12,691 bases of DNA from Candidatus Moranbacteria bacterium UBA2206 (GTDB taxonomy: Bacteria > Patescibacteriota > Minisyncoccia > Moranbacterales > UBA2206), in assembly GCA_002328565.1 (NCBI GenBank), contig DCUU01000010.1, positions 1,050 through 13,740 of the forward strand, in the 5' to 3' direction. Positions 1 to 6,569 of this stretch are shown in pieces (positions within the stretch are counted from its first letter, which is position 1; every line of letters begins with the position of its first letter). The notes below the pieces were generated by a model. The model worked only from the letters and a program-made list of their open reading frames with translations. It did not search any database and was not told the origin of the DNA. The position numbers and the translations under genes are program-made.

Positions 1-1013
1 TATACAACTTGCCAACCTTCTGCGGTTTCAACTATTTTGCCTTTGATTTCAAAGCCGGAGGCAAGGCGGTGGCCACCGCCACCAAACATGGCTGCGATGC
101 GAGAGACGTCGACACCTTTATAGTCTTCGCTTCGAAGACTGCCTTTGATTATCCCGCCACCGCGCTCGGAAAGAATAAGGGCGAACTTTGTGCCTGGGAC
201 GGTGTTTAGGATTCCAGAAACTTGAGCGATGTCGTCGGCTGTGGCGCCACAATCATCCATTTCTTTTTGCGTGAGAACCGAAACAATCATTCCGTTTTCA
301 GGATTGATTTTGGCTTTTTCAAAAGCTCTACCCCAAAGTTTCAGGGTGGAAATATTTTTGTTAGAAAAGGCAATGTTAATTATTTTGGTAATTGGCGCGC
401 CATTTTTCATTAAGTTTGAGGCAATTTCCATTACGTGCGCTGTGGTATTGGAGTGTTGAAACATTCCTGTGTCGCCCAAGATTCCCAAAAGCAAAAAAGT
501 GGAAATGTTTCGGGTTAGTTTAATTTTATTAAATTCTAAAAAATCATAAATAATTTCGCAAACAGAAGAATAGTTTGGGTCGATAACATTGATGTCGCCT
601 TTTATGGTAATATCGGGATGATGATCCAAAAGTGCAATTACTTGATTTTCTAAGAATCCATTCTTAACCCCATTAAATACGCCCTTAGCGTCCTCGCTTT
701 GCGAGGATTTAACGGGGTAAACTTTTTGAAAACCTCGTTCAACGCTGTCCACGGCAATCACAAGATTATATTTTTTGAGATCCAGTGTGGCGGGAAAATG
801 AAAATAATTATCAGAAAGACTTCGAAGATACTCTGGATAGGGATCAAAGCAGGCGATATCAACATTTTTTCCTAGAGATTTTATATATTCATATAGAGCC
901 AAGGCCGAACCGACCGTGTCAGAGTCCGGACGAGAATGCGCAAAAAGAAGAATATCTTGAGATTCTTTGATGACGAAGTTTAGCGTATTAAACTGTTGAG
1001 CATATTTGGACAT
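1..1013 (-). CDS. nrnA: DHH/DHHA1 phosphoesterase, NrnA-type oligoribonuclease / pAp phosphatase (3' end beyond window)
   Basis: Reading the minus strand from the ATG at 1013-1011 gives about 337 residues with no stop before the window edge. The DHH-family metal motifs are visible: HSRPDSD at residues 26-32, DHHPD at 130-134, and a C-terminal DHHA1 signature FGGGGH near residue 310. NrnA-type enzymes hydrolyse short RNA oligonucleotides (nanoRNA) to mononucleotides and can dephosphorylate pAp in the cytoplasm. The gene follows rbfA on the same strand, and rbfA-DHH is a common bacterial order, which supports the call. No clear SD precedes the ATG; this start was chosen because the first metal motif then falls at the usual distance. 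Residues about 99-116 are encoded by a palindromic repeat inserted in frame (see 667-718). Without it, the spacing between D89 and the DHH motif is about 22 residues, close to that of Bacillus NrnA as I remember it. The specific activity (nanoRNA, pAp or c-di-AMP-type substrate) cannot be told from sequence. Confidence 0.9.
   Translation of the reverse strand, partial: MSKYAQQFNTLNFVIKESQDILLFAHSRPDSDTVGSALALYEYIKSLGKNVDIACFDPYPEYLRSLSDNYFHFPATLDLKKYNLVIAVDSVERGFQKVYPVKSSQSEDAKGVFNGVKNGFLENQVIALLDHHPDITIKGDINVIDPNYSSVCEIIYDFLEFNKIKLTRNISTFLLLGILGDTGMFQHSNTTAHVMEIASNLMKNGAPITKIINIAFSNKNISTLKLWGRAFEKAKINPENGMIVSVLTQKEMDDCGATADDIAQVSGILNTVPGTKFALILSERGGGIIKGSLRSEDYKGVDVSRIAAMFGGGGHRLASGFEIKGKIVETAEGWQVV
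667..718. repeat. Palindromic repeat copy A, inserted in frame in the nrnA-like gene
   Basis: The arms are ACCCCATTAAAT (667-678) and ATTTAACGGGGT (707-718), which pair at 11 of 12 positions with one wobble or mismatch. Inside sits a second perfect hairpin, CCTCGC-TTT-GCGAGG (692-706). The outer arms match the ACCCTGTTAAAT... arms of the intergenic copies at 4909, 7406, 8473 and 12505, apart from CCCC for CCCT. Here the element is read through as about 18 residues between the beta-strand ending IAVD and the strand preceding DHH, with no stop or frameshift. Confidence 0.85.
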
Positions 1014-1030
1014 CCGAGTAATTTTTTAAT

Positions 1031-1170
1031 TTGTACGCTTATTTTTATCGAACGCGCTTCGGCGTGGAAATTTTTTAGTAAAATAAAATCCCGACAGCAT
1101 AGTAGTAATTTGGTTGATTTTAAGGCTATCCAAACGCCTTCGTAAGCTCTCGATAAAATTAATCGTACGA
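1031..1170. repeat. Long imperfect inverted repeat filling the rbfA-nrnA gap
   Basis: The 203-base gap between rbfA and the nrnA-like gene holds 21-base arms at 1031-1051 and 1150-1170 that are complementary at 18 of 21 positions. Just inside the left arm is a CGCGC-TTCG-GCGTG hairpin (1053-1066) with a UUCG-type tetraloop, and a related AACGCC segment lies near 1134. The arm sequence differs from the ACCCTGTTAAAT family, but the architecture is similar: an outer stem with nested GC-rich hairpins. It sits within what should be a cotranscribed operon, so it could act as a processing or stability element. That role is inferred. Confidence 0.6.
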
Positions 1171-1216
1171 ATTTCTATCTATTTTATTGTTCATAAAATG
1201 CGACTCATGCCGCACC

Positions 1217-1549
1217 TTATTGAACTTCTTTTAAAATCTTTTCAATTTTATCCGCCTGCGATTCTGTGAGATCTAGGCGGAATTCAATTTTTGGTAGCGG
1301 ACGCATATGGAGTTTTTTGTTGAGTTTGCCCTGAATTTGAAAGACTTCCTTTTCCAATGTTTTCATGGCATAGGAAATTTCTTTTTCTGGGAAAATACTA
1401 ACAAACACTCGAGTATAGCGAAGATCGGGAGTGGTGTCAACCTTGGCGATGGTAATAAAAACCCCGTCTTTCAAAGAGAGGTTTTTGAGAATAATATCGT
1501 TGGTGTGTTTTTTAATTAGTTCGTTAATTCTTTCAATTCGCGCGTTCAT
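1217..1549 (-). CDS. rbfA: Ribosome-binding factor A
   Basis: The 110-residue product has the size and pattern of RbfA, a single KH-fold protein that binds the 30S subunit during late 16S rRNA maturation. It starts with an amphipathic helix (RIERINELIKKHTNDII). The strand DLRYTRVFVSIFPE (residues 42-55) corresponds to the family's conserved D-x-x-x-A/T-x-V-F/Y-V-S strand. LHMRPLPKIEFRLD (residues 80-93) corresponds to the L-R-x-x-P-x-L-x-F-x-x-D signature before the last helix. It lies 128 bases downstream of infB and upstream of the nrnA-like gene on the same strand, the classical order. No SD is visible before the ATG; the upstream sequence is A/T-rich. The gap to infB (1550-1677) shows only A/T-rich sequence and no recognisable gene. 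Confidence 0.93.
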   Translation of the reverse strand: MNARIERINELIKKHTNDIILKNLSLKDGVFITIAKVDTTPDLRYTRVFVSIFPEKEISYAMKTLEKEVFQIQGKLNKKLHMRPLPKIEFRLDLTESQADKIEKILKEVQ

Positions 1550-1677
1550 AAATATTAGAAATAAGTGAAAAAGAAAATAGAAATTGGTTCAAGAAAAAAG
1601 AAAAAAGTTTTTTATCCATTTTCTAATTTCGAATTTCTTAAACTACTTTCTAATTTCCAATTAACCGTTTACTGTTT

Positions 1678-3453
1678 TTAAAGTGTTCTTTGTTTTATTT
1701 CCTCTTTATAGCTCAAAAGAATGTCGCCTTCTTTGATTTTGGTGTTGCCCAGAAAAGTTATTCCACATTCTTTACCAGAAACACATTCATCTACATTAAC
1801 TTTGTTTTCTTGTAGGTTATTTAATTTTCCTTTACCGATAACTTCTTCGCCTCGCATAACTTCAATGAGCGAACTGTTGACCATTTTGCCATTGGTAATT
1901 TTGCCACCAATAATCATGTCACCTTTGCCAGTTTTGAAAAGTGCCAGTACTTTCATTTTTCCAAAATCAGTTCGTTCGATGATTGGTGGAAGCATAGCTA
2001 CAAGTTTGCTTTTGACATCTTCTACGAGTTCATAAATAATTTTATAATTTTTGATTTCTACTTTGGCAGTTTCAGCCATTCTTTTGGCGACAGGCGTCGT
2101 TTCTACGCTAAAGCCATAAATAATTGCGCCAGAAGTTCCAGCTAAACGAACATCAGATTCAGTAATATTACCAACTCCAGTCGCGATATAATCGATAGCG
2201 ACTTCTTCTGATTTTATCTCACCCAAAATTTGACCAAGCGCTTCTAGTGATCCTTGCACATCAGATTTCAAAATTACATTCAATCGTTTTATTTTCTCCG
2301 AAGCAATTACGCGCATCATTTTTTGCGCGCTGAAAGCTTCTCCTTCAGAATTTTGCAAAAGTCCGCCTTGTGAATGGGATTTGCTTTGAGATTTTTCTGG
2401 AGCAACTTGCAAAATATCATTAGAATTGGGTGAAGAGTGCAGACCTATGATACTCACGGGTGTGCCTGGAACAGCTTCACTGATACGCGTACCTTTGAAA
2501 TCCTCAATCCTTTTTATTCGACCAGAACTTGTTCCTGCGATAACATCCTGACCTTCTTTGAGTGTGCCAGTCTTAACTAGCACGGTTGCGACTGGACCTT
2601 TTTGCGGATCAAGATGTGATTCCAAAATAATTCCCAATGGATCACGTTTGAAATTAGCTTTGAAATCTTCCACCTCAGCGATAAGGAGAATATTTTCCAA
2701 AAGATCATCAATGCCGATATTTTGCTTAGCACTAATTTTGGCCGAAAGAACTTGTCCGCCCCATTCTTCCAAAACTATTCCGGCATCAGCCAATTCTTGT
2801 TTAACTCTTTGAATATTTATTTCCGGTTTGTCGATTTTATTGATGGCTACCACAGTTGGAATTTTTTTAGCTAGCAGGTATTCGATAACTTCTTTGGTTT
2901 GTGGACGCACTCCATCATCGGCAGCCACAACCAAAACGGCGATATCAGCGATGCTCACTCCGCGTTCGCGCATAGCGCTGAAAGCTTCATGTCCTGGGGT
3001 GTCAACAAAAGTAATGAGCTGACCTTTCTTTTTGACTTGATAGGCACTGATATGTTGAGTAATTCCACCAGATTCCTTGGCCGCGACATTGGCTTTTCGA
3101 ATAGTATCCAAAAGAGTTGTTTTGCCGTGATCAACATGTCCAAGTATTGTTACAATTGGTGGCCGACTTTTCAAATTTTCGCCAGATTCTTTTTCTTTTT
3201 TCATTTCTTCGTTCAATTTTTCAATCGTCATGCCTTCGCCGGTTTCAATTAGCTCTTCGAAAACTTCAAAACCTAAATCAGAAGCAATAATTGAGGCAGT
3301 TTCAAAATCAATCTTTTCATTTATGGTGGCCAGGATGCCATTTTTCATCAGTTCAGTAATGACAATATTAATCGGCGTGTTCAAAACTTCGCTGAATTTT
3401 TTGACAGTGATAGATTGAGGCAGGGATATTTTTTTGATAGTTATATCAGGCAT
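1678..3453 (-). CDS. infB: Translation initiation factor IF-2
   Basis: The 591-residue product is a compact IF2, the GTPase that brings initiator fMet-tRNA to the 30S subunit and promotes subunit joining. An IF2_N-like module (residues about 1-65) and a short charged linker precede the G domain. The G motifs are clear: GHVDHGKT (105-112), GGITQHI (129-135), DTPGHE (151-156), NKID (205-208) and SAK (237-239). Domain II follows (about 270-350), then the IF2-specific domain 3 (LNVILKSDVQGSLEAL) and a C-terminal beta-barrel. The long variable N-terminal extension of many bacteria is absent, as expected for a reduced genome. A polar S/Q/N-rich insert (APEKSQSKSHSQGGLLQNSE) separates domain II from domain 3. 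The ATG lies 18 bases after the stop of the DUF4446 gene, so they are probably cotranscribed. No SD is seen. Confidence 0.97.
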   Translation of the reverse strand: MPDITIKKISLPQSITVKKFSEVLNTPINIVITELMKNGILATINEKIDFETASIIASDLGFEVFEELIETGEGMTIEKLNEEMKKEKESGENLKSRPPIVTILGHVDHGKTTLLDTIRKANVAAKESGGITQHISAYQVKKKGQLITFVDTPGHEAFSAMRERGVSIADIAVLVVAADDGVRPQTKEVIEYLLAKKIPTVVAINKIDKPEINIQRVKQELADAGIVLEEWGGQVLSAKISAKQNIGIDDLLENILLIAEVEDFKANFKRDPLGIILESHLDPQKGPVATVLVKTGTLKEGQDVIAGTSSGRIKRIEDFKGTRISEAVPGTPVSIIGLHSSPNSNDILQVAPEKSQSKSHSQGGLLQNSEGEAFSAQKMMRVIASEKIKRLNVILKSDVQGSLEALGQILGEIKSEEVAIDYIATGVGNITESDVRLAGTSGAIIYGFSVETTPVAKRMAETAKVEIKNYKIIYELVEDVKSKLVAMLPPIIERTDFGKMKVLALFKTGKGDMIIGGKITNGKMVNSSLIEVMRGEEVIGKGKLNNLQENKVNVDECVSGKECGITFLGNTKIKEGDILLSYKEEIKQRTL

Positions 3454-3471
3454 GTATATTTTTCTAATGAA

Positions 3472-3984
3472 TTATTTTATCTTTTGATTTTTTATAGCCA
3501 AGGCAATAGCTTCTTTCTCTTCTTCAGTCAGCGGATGTTTTTGTGAAACACCACCAATAATTGATTTGGAATAAATGCGAGCGCCTTCTCGAGTAAAAAG
3601 GGAGGAAATAGTTATGCCATCATTTTTCCCGTTGAGTAGCGCCAGAGAAAAGCTCTGATCACCGCCTACATCCTTGAATGGATTAAAGCGGATCAAAGCG
3701 AACTTATGCAACCCGCGTCCAGCCAGATTATTGATTTGATTGGAGATATTATAGAGTTCCTGAATGTCCTTGTCGAGGAGTTTTAGGTTTTTAGAATGAG
3801 CCAAAATTAGCTCTTCGATGTTTTTCACTGAACTTTCAGCAAAAAAGGCCTTATTTTTCTTTTTAAGTTTAGAAAGTTGAATTTGAAGAATTATGATCCA
3901 AAAAAGAAAAATCAAAAATAGTCCAAAAAAAACTAAAAATATCAGATTCGCGTTATTTTGAATAAAATTTCCAATAATTGCCAT
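3472..3984 (-). CDS. DUF4446 family membrane-anchored protein
   Basis: The 170-residue product has a single N-terminal membrane segment (about residues 13-36), a K-rich juxtamembrane stretch and a likely coiled-coil region (about 38-85). A C-terminal domain follows, containing RFNPFKDVGGDQSFSLALL (99-117), ITISSLFTREGARIY (124-138) and a terminal LTEEEKEAI helix. The R-F-N-P-F-x-D-x-G-G-x-Q-S-F core is the hallmark of DUF4446, a family of unknown function found in Firmicutes and CPR bacteria. It is the first gene of the infB-rbfA-nrnA run, 18 bases before infB. The start was chosen so that the membrane segment stays near the N-terminus; an AAAGGAA stretch lies upstream but about 18 bases from the ATG, too far to be a good SD. 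Its role is unknown. Confidence 0.85.
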   Translation of the reverse strand: MAIIGNFIQNNANLIFLVFFGLFLIFLFWIIILQIQLSKLKKKNKAFFAESSVKNIEELILAHSKNLKLLDKDIQELYNISNQINNLAGRGLHKFALIRFNPFKDVGGDQSFSLALLNGKNDGITISSLFTREGARIYSKSIIGGVSQKHPLTEEEKEAIALAIKNQKIK

Positions 3985-4070
3985 ATTTTTCTAAATCTAA
4001 CTTCCTTTAGGCTAGCATTTAATATAGGTAATGTAAAGTTTTTAGGACTTATACATTTCTCTTCAGTTTG

Positions 4071-4157
4071 CGGAAGAGGTGGGATTTGAACCCACGAAGA
4101 CATTTCTGCCTTACGGCTTTTCGAGAGCCGCGCCTTCAACCACTCGGCCACTCTTCC
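4071..4157 (-). tRNA. tRNA-Ser, anticodon CGA (reads UCG)
   Basis: The minus strand folds as an 87-nt class II tRNA. The 7-bp acceptor stem is GGAAGAG / CTCTTCC with discriminator G, and the D arm contains TGGCCGAGTGG. The anticodon stem CGGCT / AGCCG has loop CTCGAAA, giving CGA at the anticodon. The long variable arm AAGGC...GTCTT and the T arm GTGGG-TTCAAAT-CCCAC are both clear. A long variable arm plus discriminator G is diagnostic of serine. The bases after G73 are CAA rather than CCA, so CCA must be added by nucleotidyltransferase. Confidence 0.96.
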
Positions 4158-4177
4158 TTATATAAATTATTTCGACC

Positions 4178-4197
4178 CCTGCCTGCCGACAGGCAGG
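4178..4197. repeat. Perfect GC-rich hairpin repeat
   Basis: CCTGCCTG and CAGGCAGG form a perfect 8-bp stem around the tetraloop CCGA. It lies in the leader of tRNA-Ser, 20 bases upstream of the mature 5' end. I recall this exact palindrome as a very abundant interspersed repeat in Parcubacteria genomes; that is memory and was not checked. It is far richer in GC than the surrounding DNA. Confidence 0.75.
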
Positions 4198-4213
4198 ACT
4201 CTGCCAACCCTCC
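4198..4213 (-). pseudogene. Possible 5' stub of a second tRNA-Ser
   Basis: The minus strand reads GGAGGGTTGGCAGAGT, which resembles the acceptor strand and D-arm start (GGAG..TTGGCAGAGTGG) of bacterial tRNA-Ser. It breaks off exactly where the CCTGCCTG hairpin repeat begins, and no matching 3' half is present. It lies between a promoter candidate and the intact tRNA-Ser. Sixteen bases is little evidence, so a chance resemblance is possible. Confidence 0.3.
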
Positions 4214-4227
4214 TTTCCATACTATTT

Positions 4228-4256
4228 AATCTACAAGAATATTGAGATATTATCAA
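4228..4256 (-). promoter_or_regulatory. Candidate promoter for tRNA-Ser
   Basis: On the minus strand, TTGATA (-35, 4256-4251) and TAGATT (-10, 4233-4228) are separated by 17 bases. The predicted start near 4221 would give a leader of about 64 nt before the mature tRNA, containing the hairpin repeat and the tRNA-like stub. In A/T-rich DNA such matches arise readily, so this is moderate evidence. Confidence 0.4.
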
Positions 4257-4309
4257 ATTTTTTAGTAAGGGATAATTCTAGTGTTGTTAAATTTACAAAT
4301 TTATTGTAA

Positions 4310-4315
4310 TATAAT
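4310..4315 (+). promoter_or_regulatory. Candidate -10 element of the methyltransferase gene
   Basis: A perfect TATAAT lies 24 bases before the ATG at 4340. A good -35 at 16-18 bases is not evident: TTGTTA is 20 bases and TTTACA only 12 bases upstream. The predicted leader would be very short and has no SD, suggesting near-leaderless initiation. Confidence 0.3.
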
Positions 4316-4339
4316 GAGTAGTAATATAAAAATAGAAAA

Positions 4340-4894
4340 ATGAATTTAGACAATAGATCAAACTTTGCAGTTAAATTTTTAAATCCAGATAAAATAATTT
4401 CTGAACTGGAAATTTTGCCTGGAATGAAGGTGGCTCATTTCGGTTGTGGCACAGGCTTCTTCACTTTTTCAGTAGCAAAAAAAGTTGGTGGCGATGGTTT
4501 GGTATATGCAATTGATATTCAGCCGTCAAAAATTGAAGCAATACAAAGCCAATTAAAAACATTAGACTTGAATAATATCGATGCATTTAGAGCTAATCTG
4601 GAAGAAAAAGTGACAAAAATTAAAAATGAAAGTGTAGATTGGGTGTTTATTATTAACATGCTCTATCAAAATAAAAAGAAACAGGAAGTTTTAGCAGAAG
4701 CGCAGAGAACCCTAAGGGTTGGTGGAAAAATTCTGCTTATCGATTGGGAAGATAAGGATCAATCACTTGGACCAGATATGAATTTGAGAGTTTCACAGGA
4801 TGAGCTGATGTCCATTTTGGATAATAATGATCTTTCTGTTTGGAAAAAAATAAATGTAAGTAATTTTCATTTCGGGTTGATACTCAAAAAGTAG
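4340..4894 (+). CDS. Class I SAM-dependent methyltransferase, substrate unknown
   Basis: The 184-residue product is a minimal Rossmann-fold methyltransferase. Motif I is VAHFGCGTGFF (residues 31-41), with the G-x-G-x-G loop that holds SAM. The acidic residue that binds the ribose is D59 in YAIDIQPSKIE. DWVFIINMLYQ (100-110) forms the motif IV region and LRVGGKILLIDW (125-136) the late strand-helix element. A short N-terminal helix is the only extra part, so no substrate-recognition domain gives the target away. The pattern is that of the Methyltransf_11/25-like group. The gene is the first on the plus strand after the divergent tRNA and is followed by palindrome B; nothing nearby suggests a substrate. 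There is no SD before the ATG. Confidence 0.85.
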   Translation: MNLDNRSNFAVKFLNPDKIISELEILPGMKVAHFGCGTGFFTFSVAKKVGGDGLVYAIDIQPSKIEAIQSQLKTLDLNNIDAFRANLEEKVTKIKNESVDWVFIINMLYQNKKKQEVLAEAQRTLRVGGKILLIDWEDKDQSLGPDMNLRVSQDELMSILDNNDLSVWKKINVSNFHFGLILKK

Positions 4895-4908
4895 TAAGTA
4901 GAAAATTC

Positions 4909-5020
4909 ACCCTGTTAAATAAATTCTAAGCTCATATAAATAAGGGTGAATAAGTAGATTTTAAAAATAAAATAGTAAGTTTGTTTCTCCTTGAGGGACT
5001 CAAATCTTATTTAACAGGGT
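4909..5020. repeat. Palindromic repeat copy B, spanning the leader and start region of the solute-binding protein gene
   Basis: Perfect 14-base arms ACCCTGTTAAATAA (4909-4922) and TTATTTAACAGGGT (5007-5020) enclose 84 bases. The right arm ends two bases before the ATG at 5023 and contains the only SD-like bases (AGGG). A second pairing is possible: ATTCACCCT (4905-4913) with AGGGTGAAT (4943-4951). It uses part of the same left arm, so the two stems exclude each other. The right end, from 5001 into the first codons, is identical over 29 bases to copy F at 8594-8622. No T-tract follows, so it does not look like a terminator. Confidence 0.85.
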
Positions 5021-5022
5021 AA

Positions 5023-6432
5023 ATGAAAATAAAAAAAATAATCTTAGCAATTTTTTTCTTAGGGACAGTTTTGATTGTCTCCGGTTGCGGATGCAAGGAA
5101 AAAAGTTCACATCTATATGATTTAAATTTGGAAATTTGGGGGCCACTAGATCAAGAACTGGCTTTGCGAGAGGTTTTTGATAACTATAGCTTTTTGAATC
5201 CTAATGTTGCTAGGATAACATATAAAAAAATAGCTTACGATTCTTATCGCAGAGAACTTATCGAAGCATTAGCTTCAGGACAAGGTCCGGATATATTTAT
5301 GGTTAATAATTTGTGGATGCCGGCCTTCTCTGATAAGGTTGCTGTGGCGCCTGTTCCAACAGATTTGAAAATGATAACAGAACAAAAATTCAAAAATAAT
5401 TTTGTGGATGTGGCGGTGAGTGATTTTATGAATGAAGGGAAGATTTATGGCGTGCCATTGTCAGTTGACAGTTTGGCTCTCTACTATAACAAAGATCTTT
5501 TGAGTCAGGCTGGTATCGCGAATCCACCAAAAACTTGGAATGAATTTATCGATGATGCAATAAAACTTACGAGCGTTGATTCTTTGGGAAACATTAACCG
5601 ATCAGGTGCAGCTTTGGGCACAGTGGGCAATGTTAATCGGGCGACAGATATTCTAAATCTTATAATGCTTCAAAATGGAACAGAGATGATTGATAAGAGT
5701 GGCAGAGTGGCTTTTGGCAATTCTATCTATGGAGTAAGTTCAAATTCGGGAGGAGCAGTTTATCCCGGAGAAGAAGCTTTGAATTTTTATACACAATTTG
5801 CTAATTCAAACTCGTTTAATTATATCTGGAATTCAAATATGCACTATTCTATTGATGCTTTTTCGGAAGGAACAACAGCTATGATGATAAATTATTCTTG
5901 GAACATTGATACGGTTTCAGCTAAATCGCCAAAACTAAATTTTGCTATTGCGCCAGTGCCGCAATTTGAAAATAAACCAGCAGTGAACGTGGCAAATTAT
6001 TGGGGATTTGTAGTGGCTAAAAATGCAATCTCTAAGATTTCACCTAATACTCCGGCAGTGAATAATGATACGAGAGTGAAAGAATCTTGGGATTTCTTGA
6101 CATATTTCAGCACTAAACCGGACGGTTCTTTTATTAACACTGCTTCGGGATCGGGAGTTGGACAAAAAGCTAATCCTAATTTTGATCCAGCCGTGAATTT
6201 TCTTTTAAAAACTCAACAACCAGCAGCACGGCGCGATCTGATTGAACTACAAAAAACTGATCCAAAGGTTGGAGTTTTTGCAACTAGCAACCTAGTGGCG
6301 AAAAGTTGGCGACAAAAAGATTCGACTGCTGTGGAAAGTATTTTTACCGAAATGATTGACAATGTCAACAAAGGTCAAGCGACAGTTTCTGATGCTTTGA
6401 AAACGGCGGTGCAAAGGGTGAATAATTTGTAA
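5023..6432 (+). CDS. Extracellular solute-binding lipoprotein, ABC sugar-binding (family 1) type
   Basis: The 469-residue product starts with a lipoprotein signal peptide: basic MKIKK, a hydrophobic core, then lipobox IVSGC with Cys22 as the lipid-modified residue. The mature part has the fold signatures of family 1 solute-binding proteins: an N-terminal strand LEIWGP (36-41), a lobe-I element EALASGQGPDIFMVNN (81-96), and the hinge-region segment IYGVPLSVDSLALYYNKDLL (141-160) followed by PKTWNEF (169-175). SBP_bac_1 proteins usually deliver sugars or other solutes to an ABC permease. No permease or ATPase gene lies in the window; the downstream genes are pilins. The ligand cannot be read from sequence. 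The start is fixed by the signal peptide, but initiation has only AGGG three bases before the ATG, inside the right arm of palindrome B. Confidence 0.88.
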   Translation: MKIKKIILAIFFLGTVLIVSGCGCKEKSSHLYDLNLEIWGPLDQELALREVFDNYSFLNPNVARITYKKIAYDSYRRELIEALASGQGPDIFMVNNLWMPAFSDKVAVAPVPTDLKMITEQKFKNNFVDVAVSDFMNEGKIYGVPLSVDSLALYYNKDLLSQAGIANPPKTWNEFIDDAIKLTSVDSLGNINRSGAALGTVGNVNRATDILNLIMLQNGTEMIDKSGRVAFGNSIYGVSSNSGGAVYPGEEALNFYTQFANSNSFNYIWNSNMHYSIDAFSEGTTAMMINYSWNIDTVSAKSPKLNFAIAPVPQFENKPAVNVANYWGFVVAKNAISKISPNTPAVNNDTRVKESWDFLTYFSTKPDGSFINTASGSGVGQKANPNFDPAVNFLLKTQQPAARRDLIELQKTDPKVGVFATSNLVAKSWRQKDSTAVESIFTEMIDNVNKGQATVSDALKTAVQRVNNL

Positions 6433-6435
6433 TTA

Positions 6436-6564
6436 ATCCCCCACCACTTTTTATTTTTTAGTAAAATTAAAATAGTTTTGATAATTAAAAATAACATAAT
6501 TTAAATTCAAATCTCATGATTTTTTATTAACGCCAAGAGGCGTAAATAAAAAGTGGTGGGGGAT
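6436..6564. repeat. Long perfect inverted repeat C over the start region of the two-domain pilin gene
   Basis: Arms 6436-6456 and 6544-6564 are perfectly complementary over 21 bases (ATCCCCCACCACTTTTT... against its reverse complement), with 87 bases between them. A nested hairpin ACGCC-AAGA-GGCGT lies just before the right arm. The right arm carries the G-rich GGTGGGGGAT, the only SD-like sequence for the ATG at 6570, and the left arm is its exact complement. The arm sequence is unrelated to the ACCCTGTTAAAT family although the layout is the same as in copies B and F. The left arm starts four bases after the stop codon of the preceding gene. Confidence 0.85.
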
Positions 6565-6569
6565 AAAAA

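Noticed and set aside
1..459. Plus-strand frames in the first 460 bases
   Set aside because: They are antisense to the conserved DHHA1 half of the nrnA-like gene, whose GGGGH motif reads clearly on the minus strand.
3942..4151. A 69-residue minus-strand frame running through the tRNA
   Set aside because: It reads through the intact tRNA-Ser and overlaps the start of the DUF4446 gene; its sequence is just translated tRNA.
5023..5100. A later start codon for the solute-binding protein, away from palindrome B
   Set aside because: The ATG at 5023 is needed for the basic N-terminus and hydrophobic core of the lipoprotein signal; no in-frame start follows before the lipobox cysteine.
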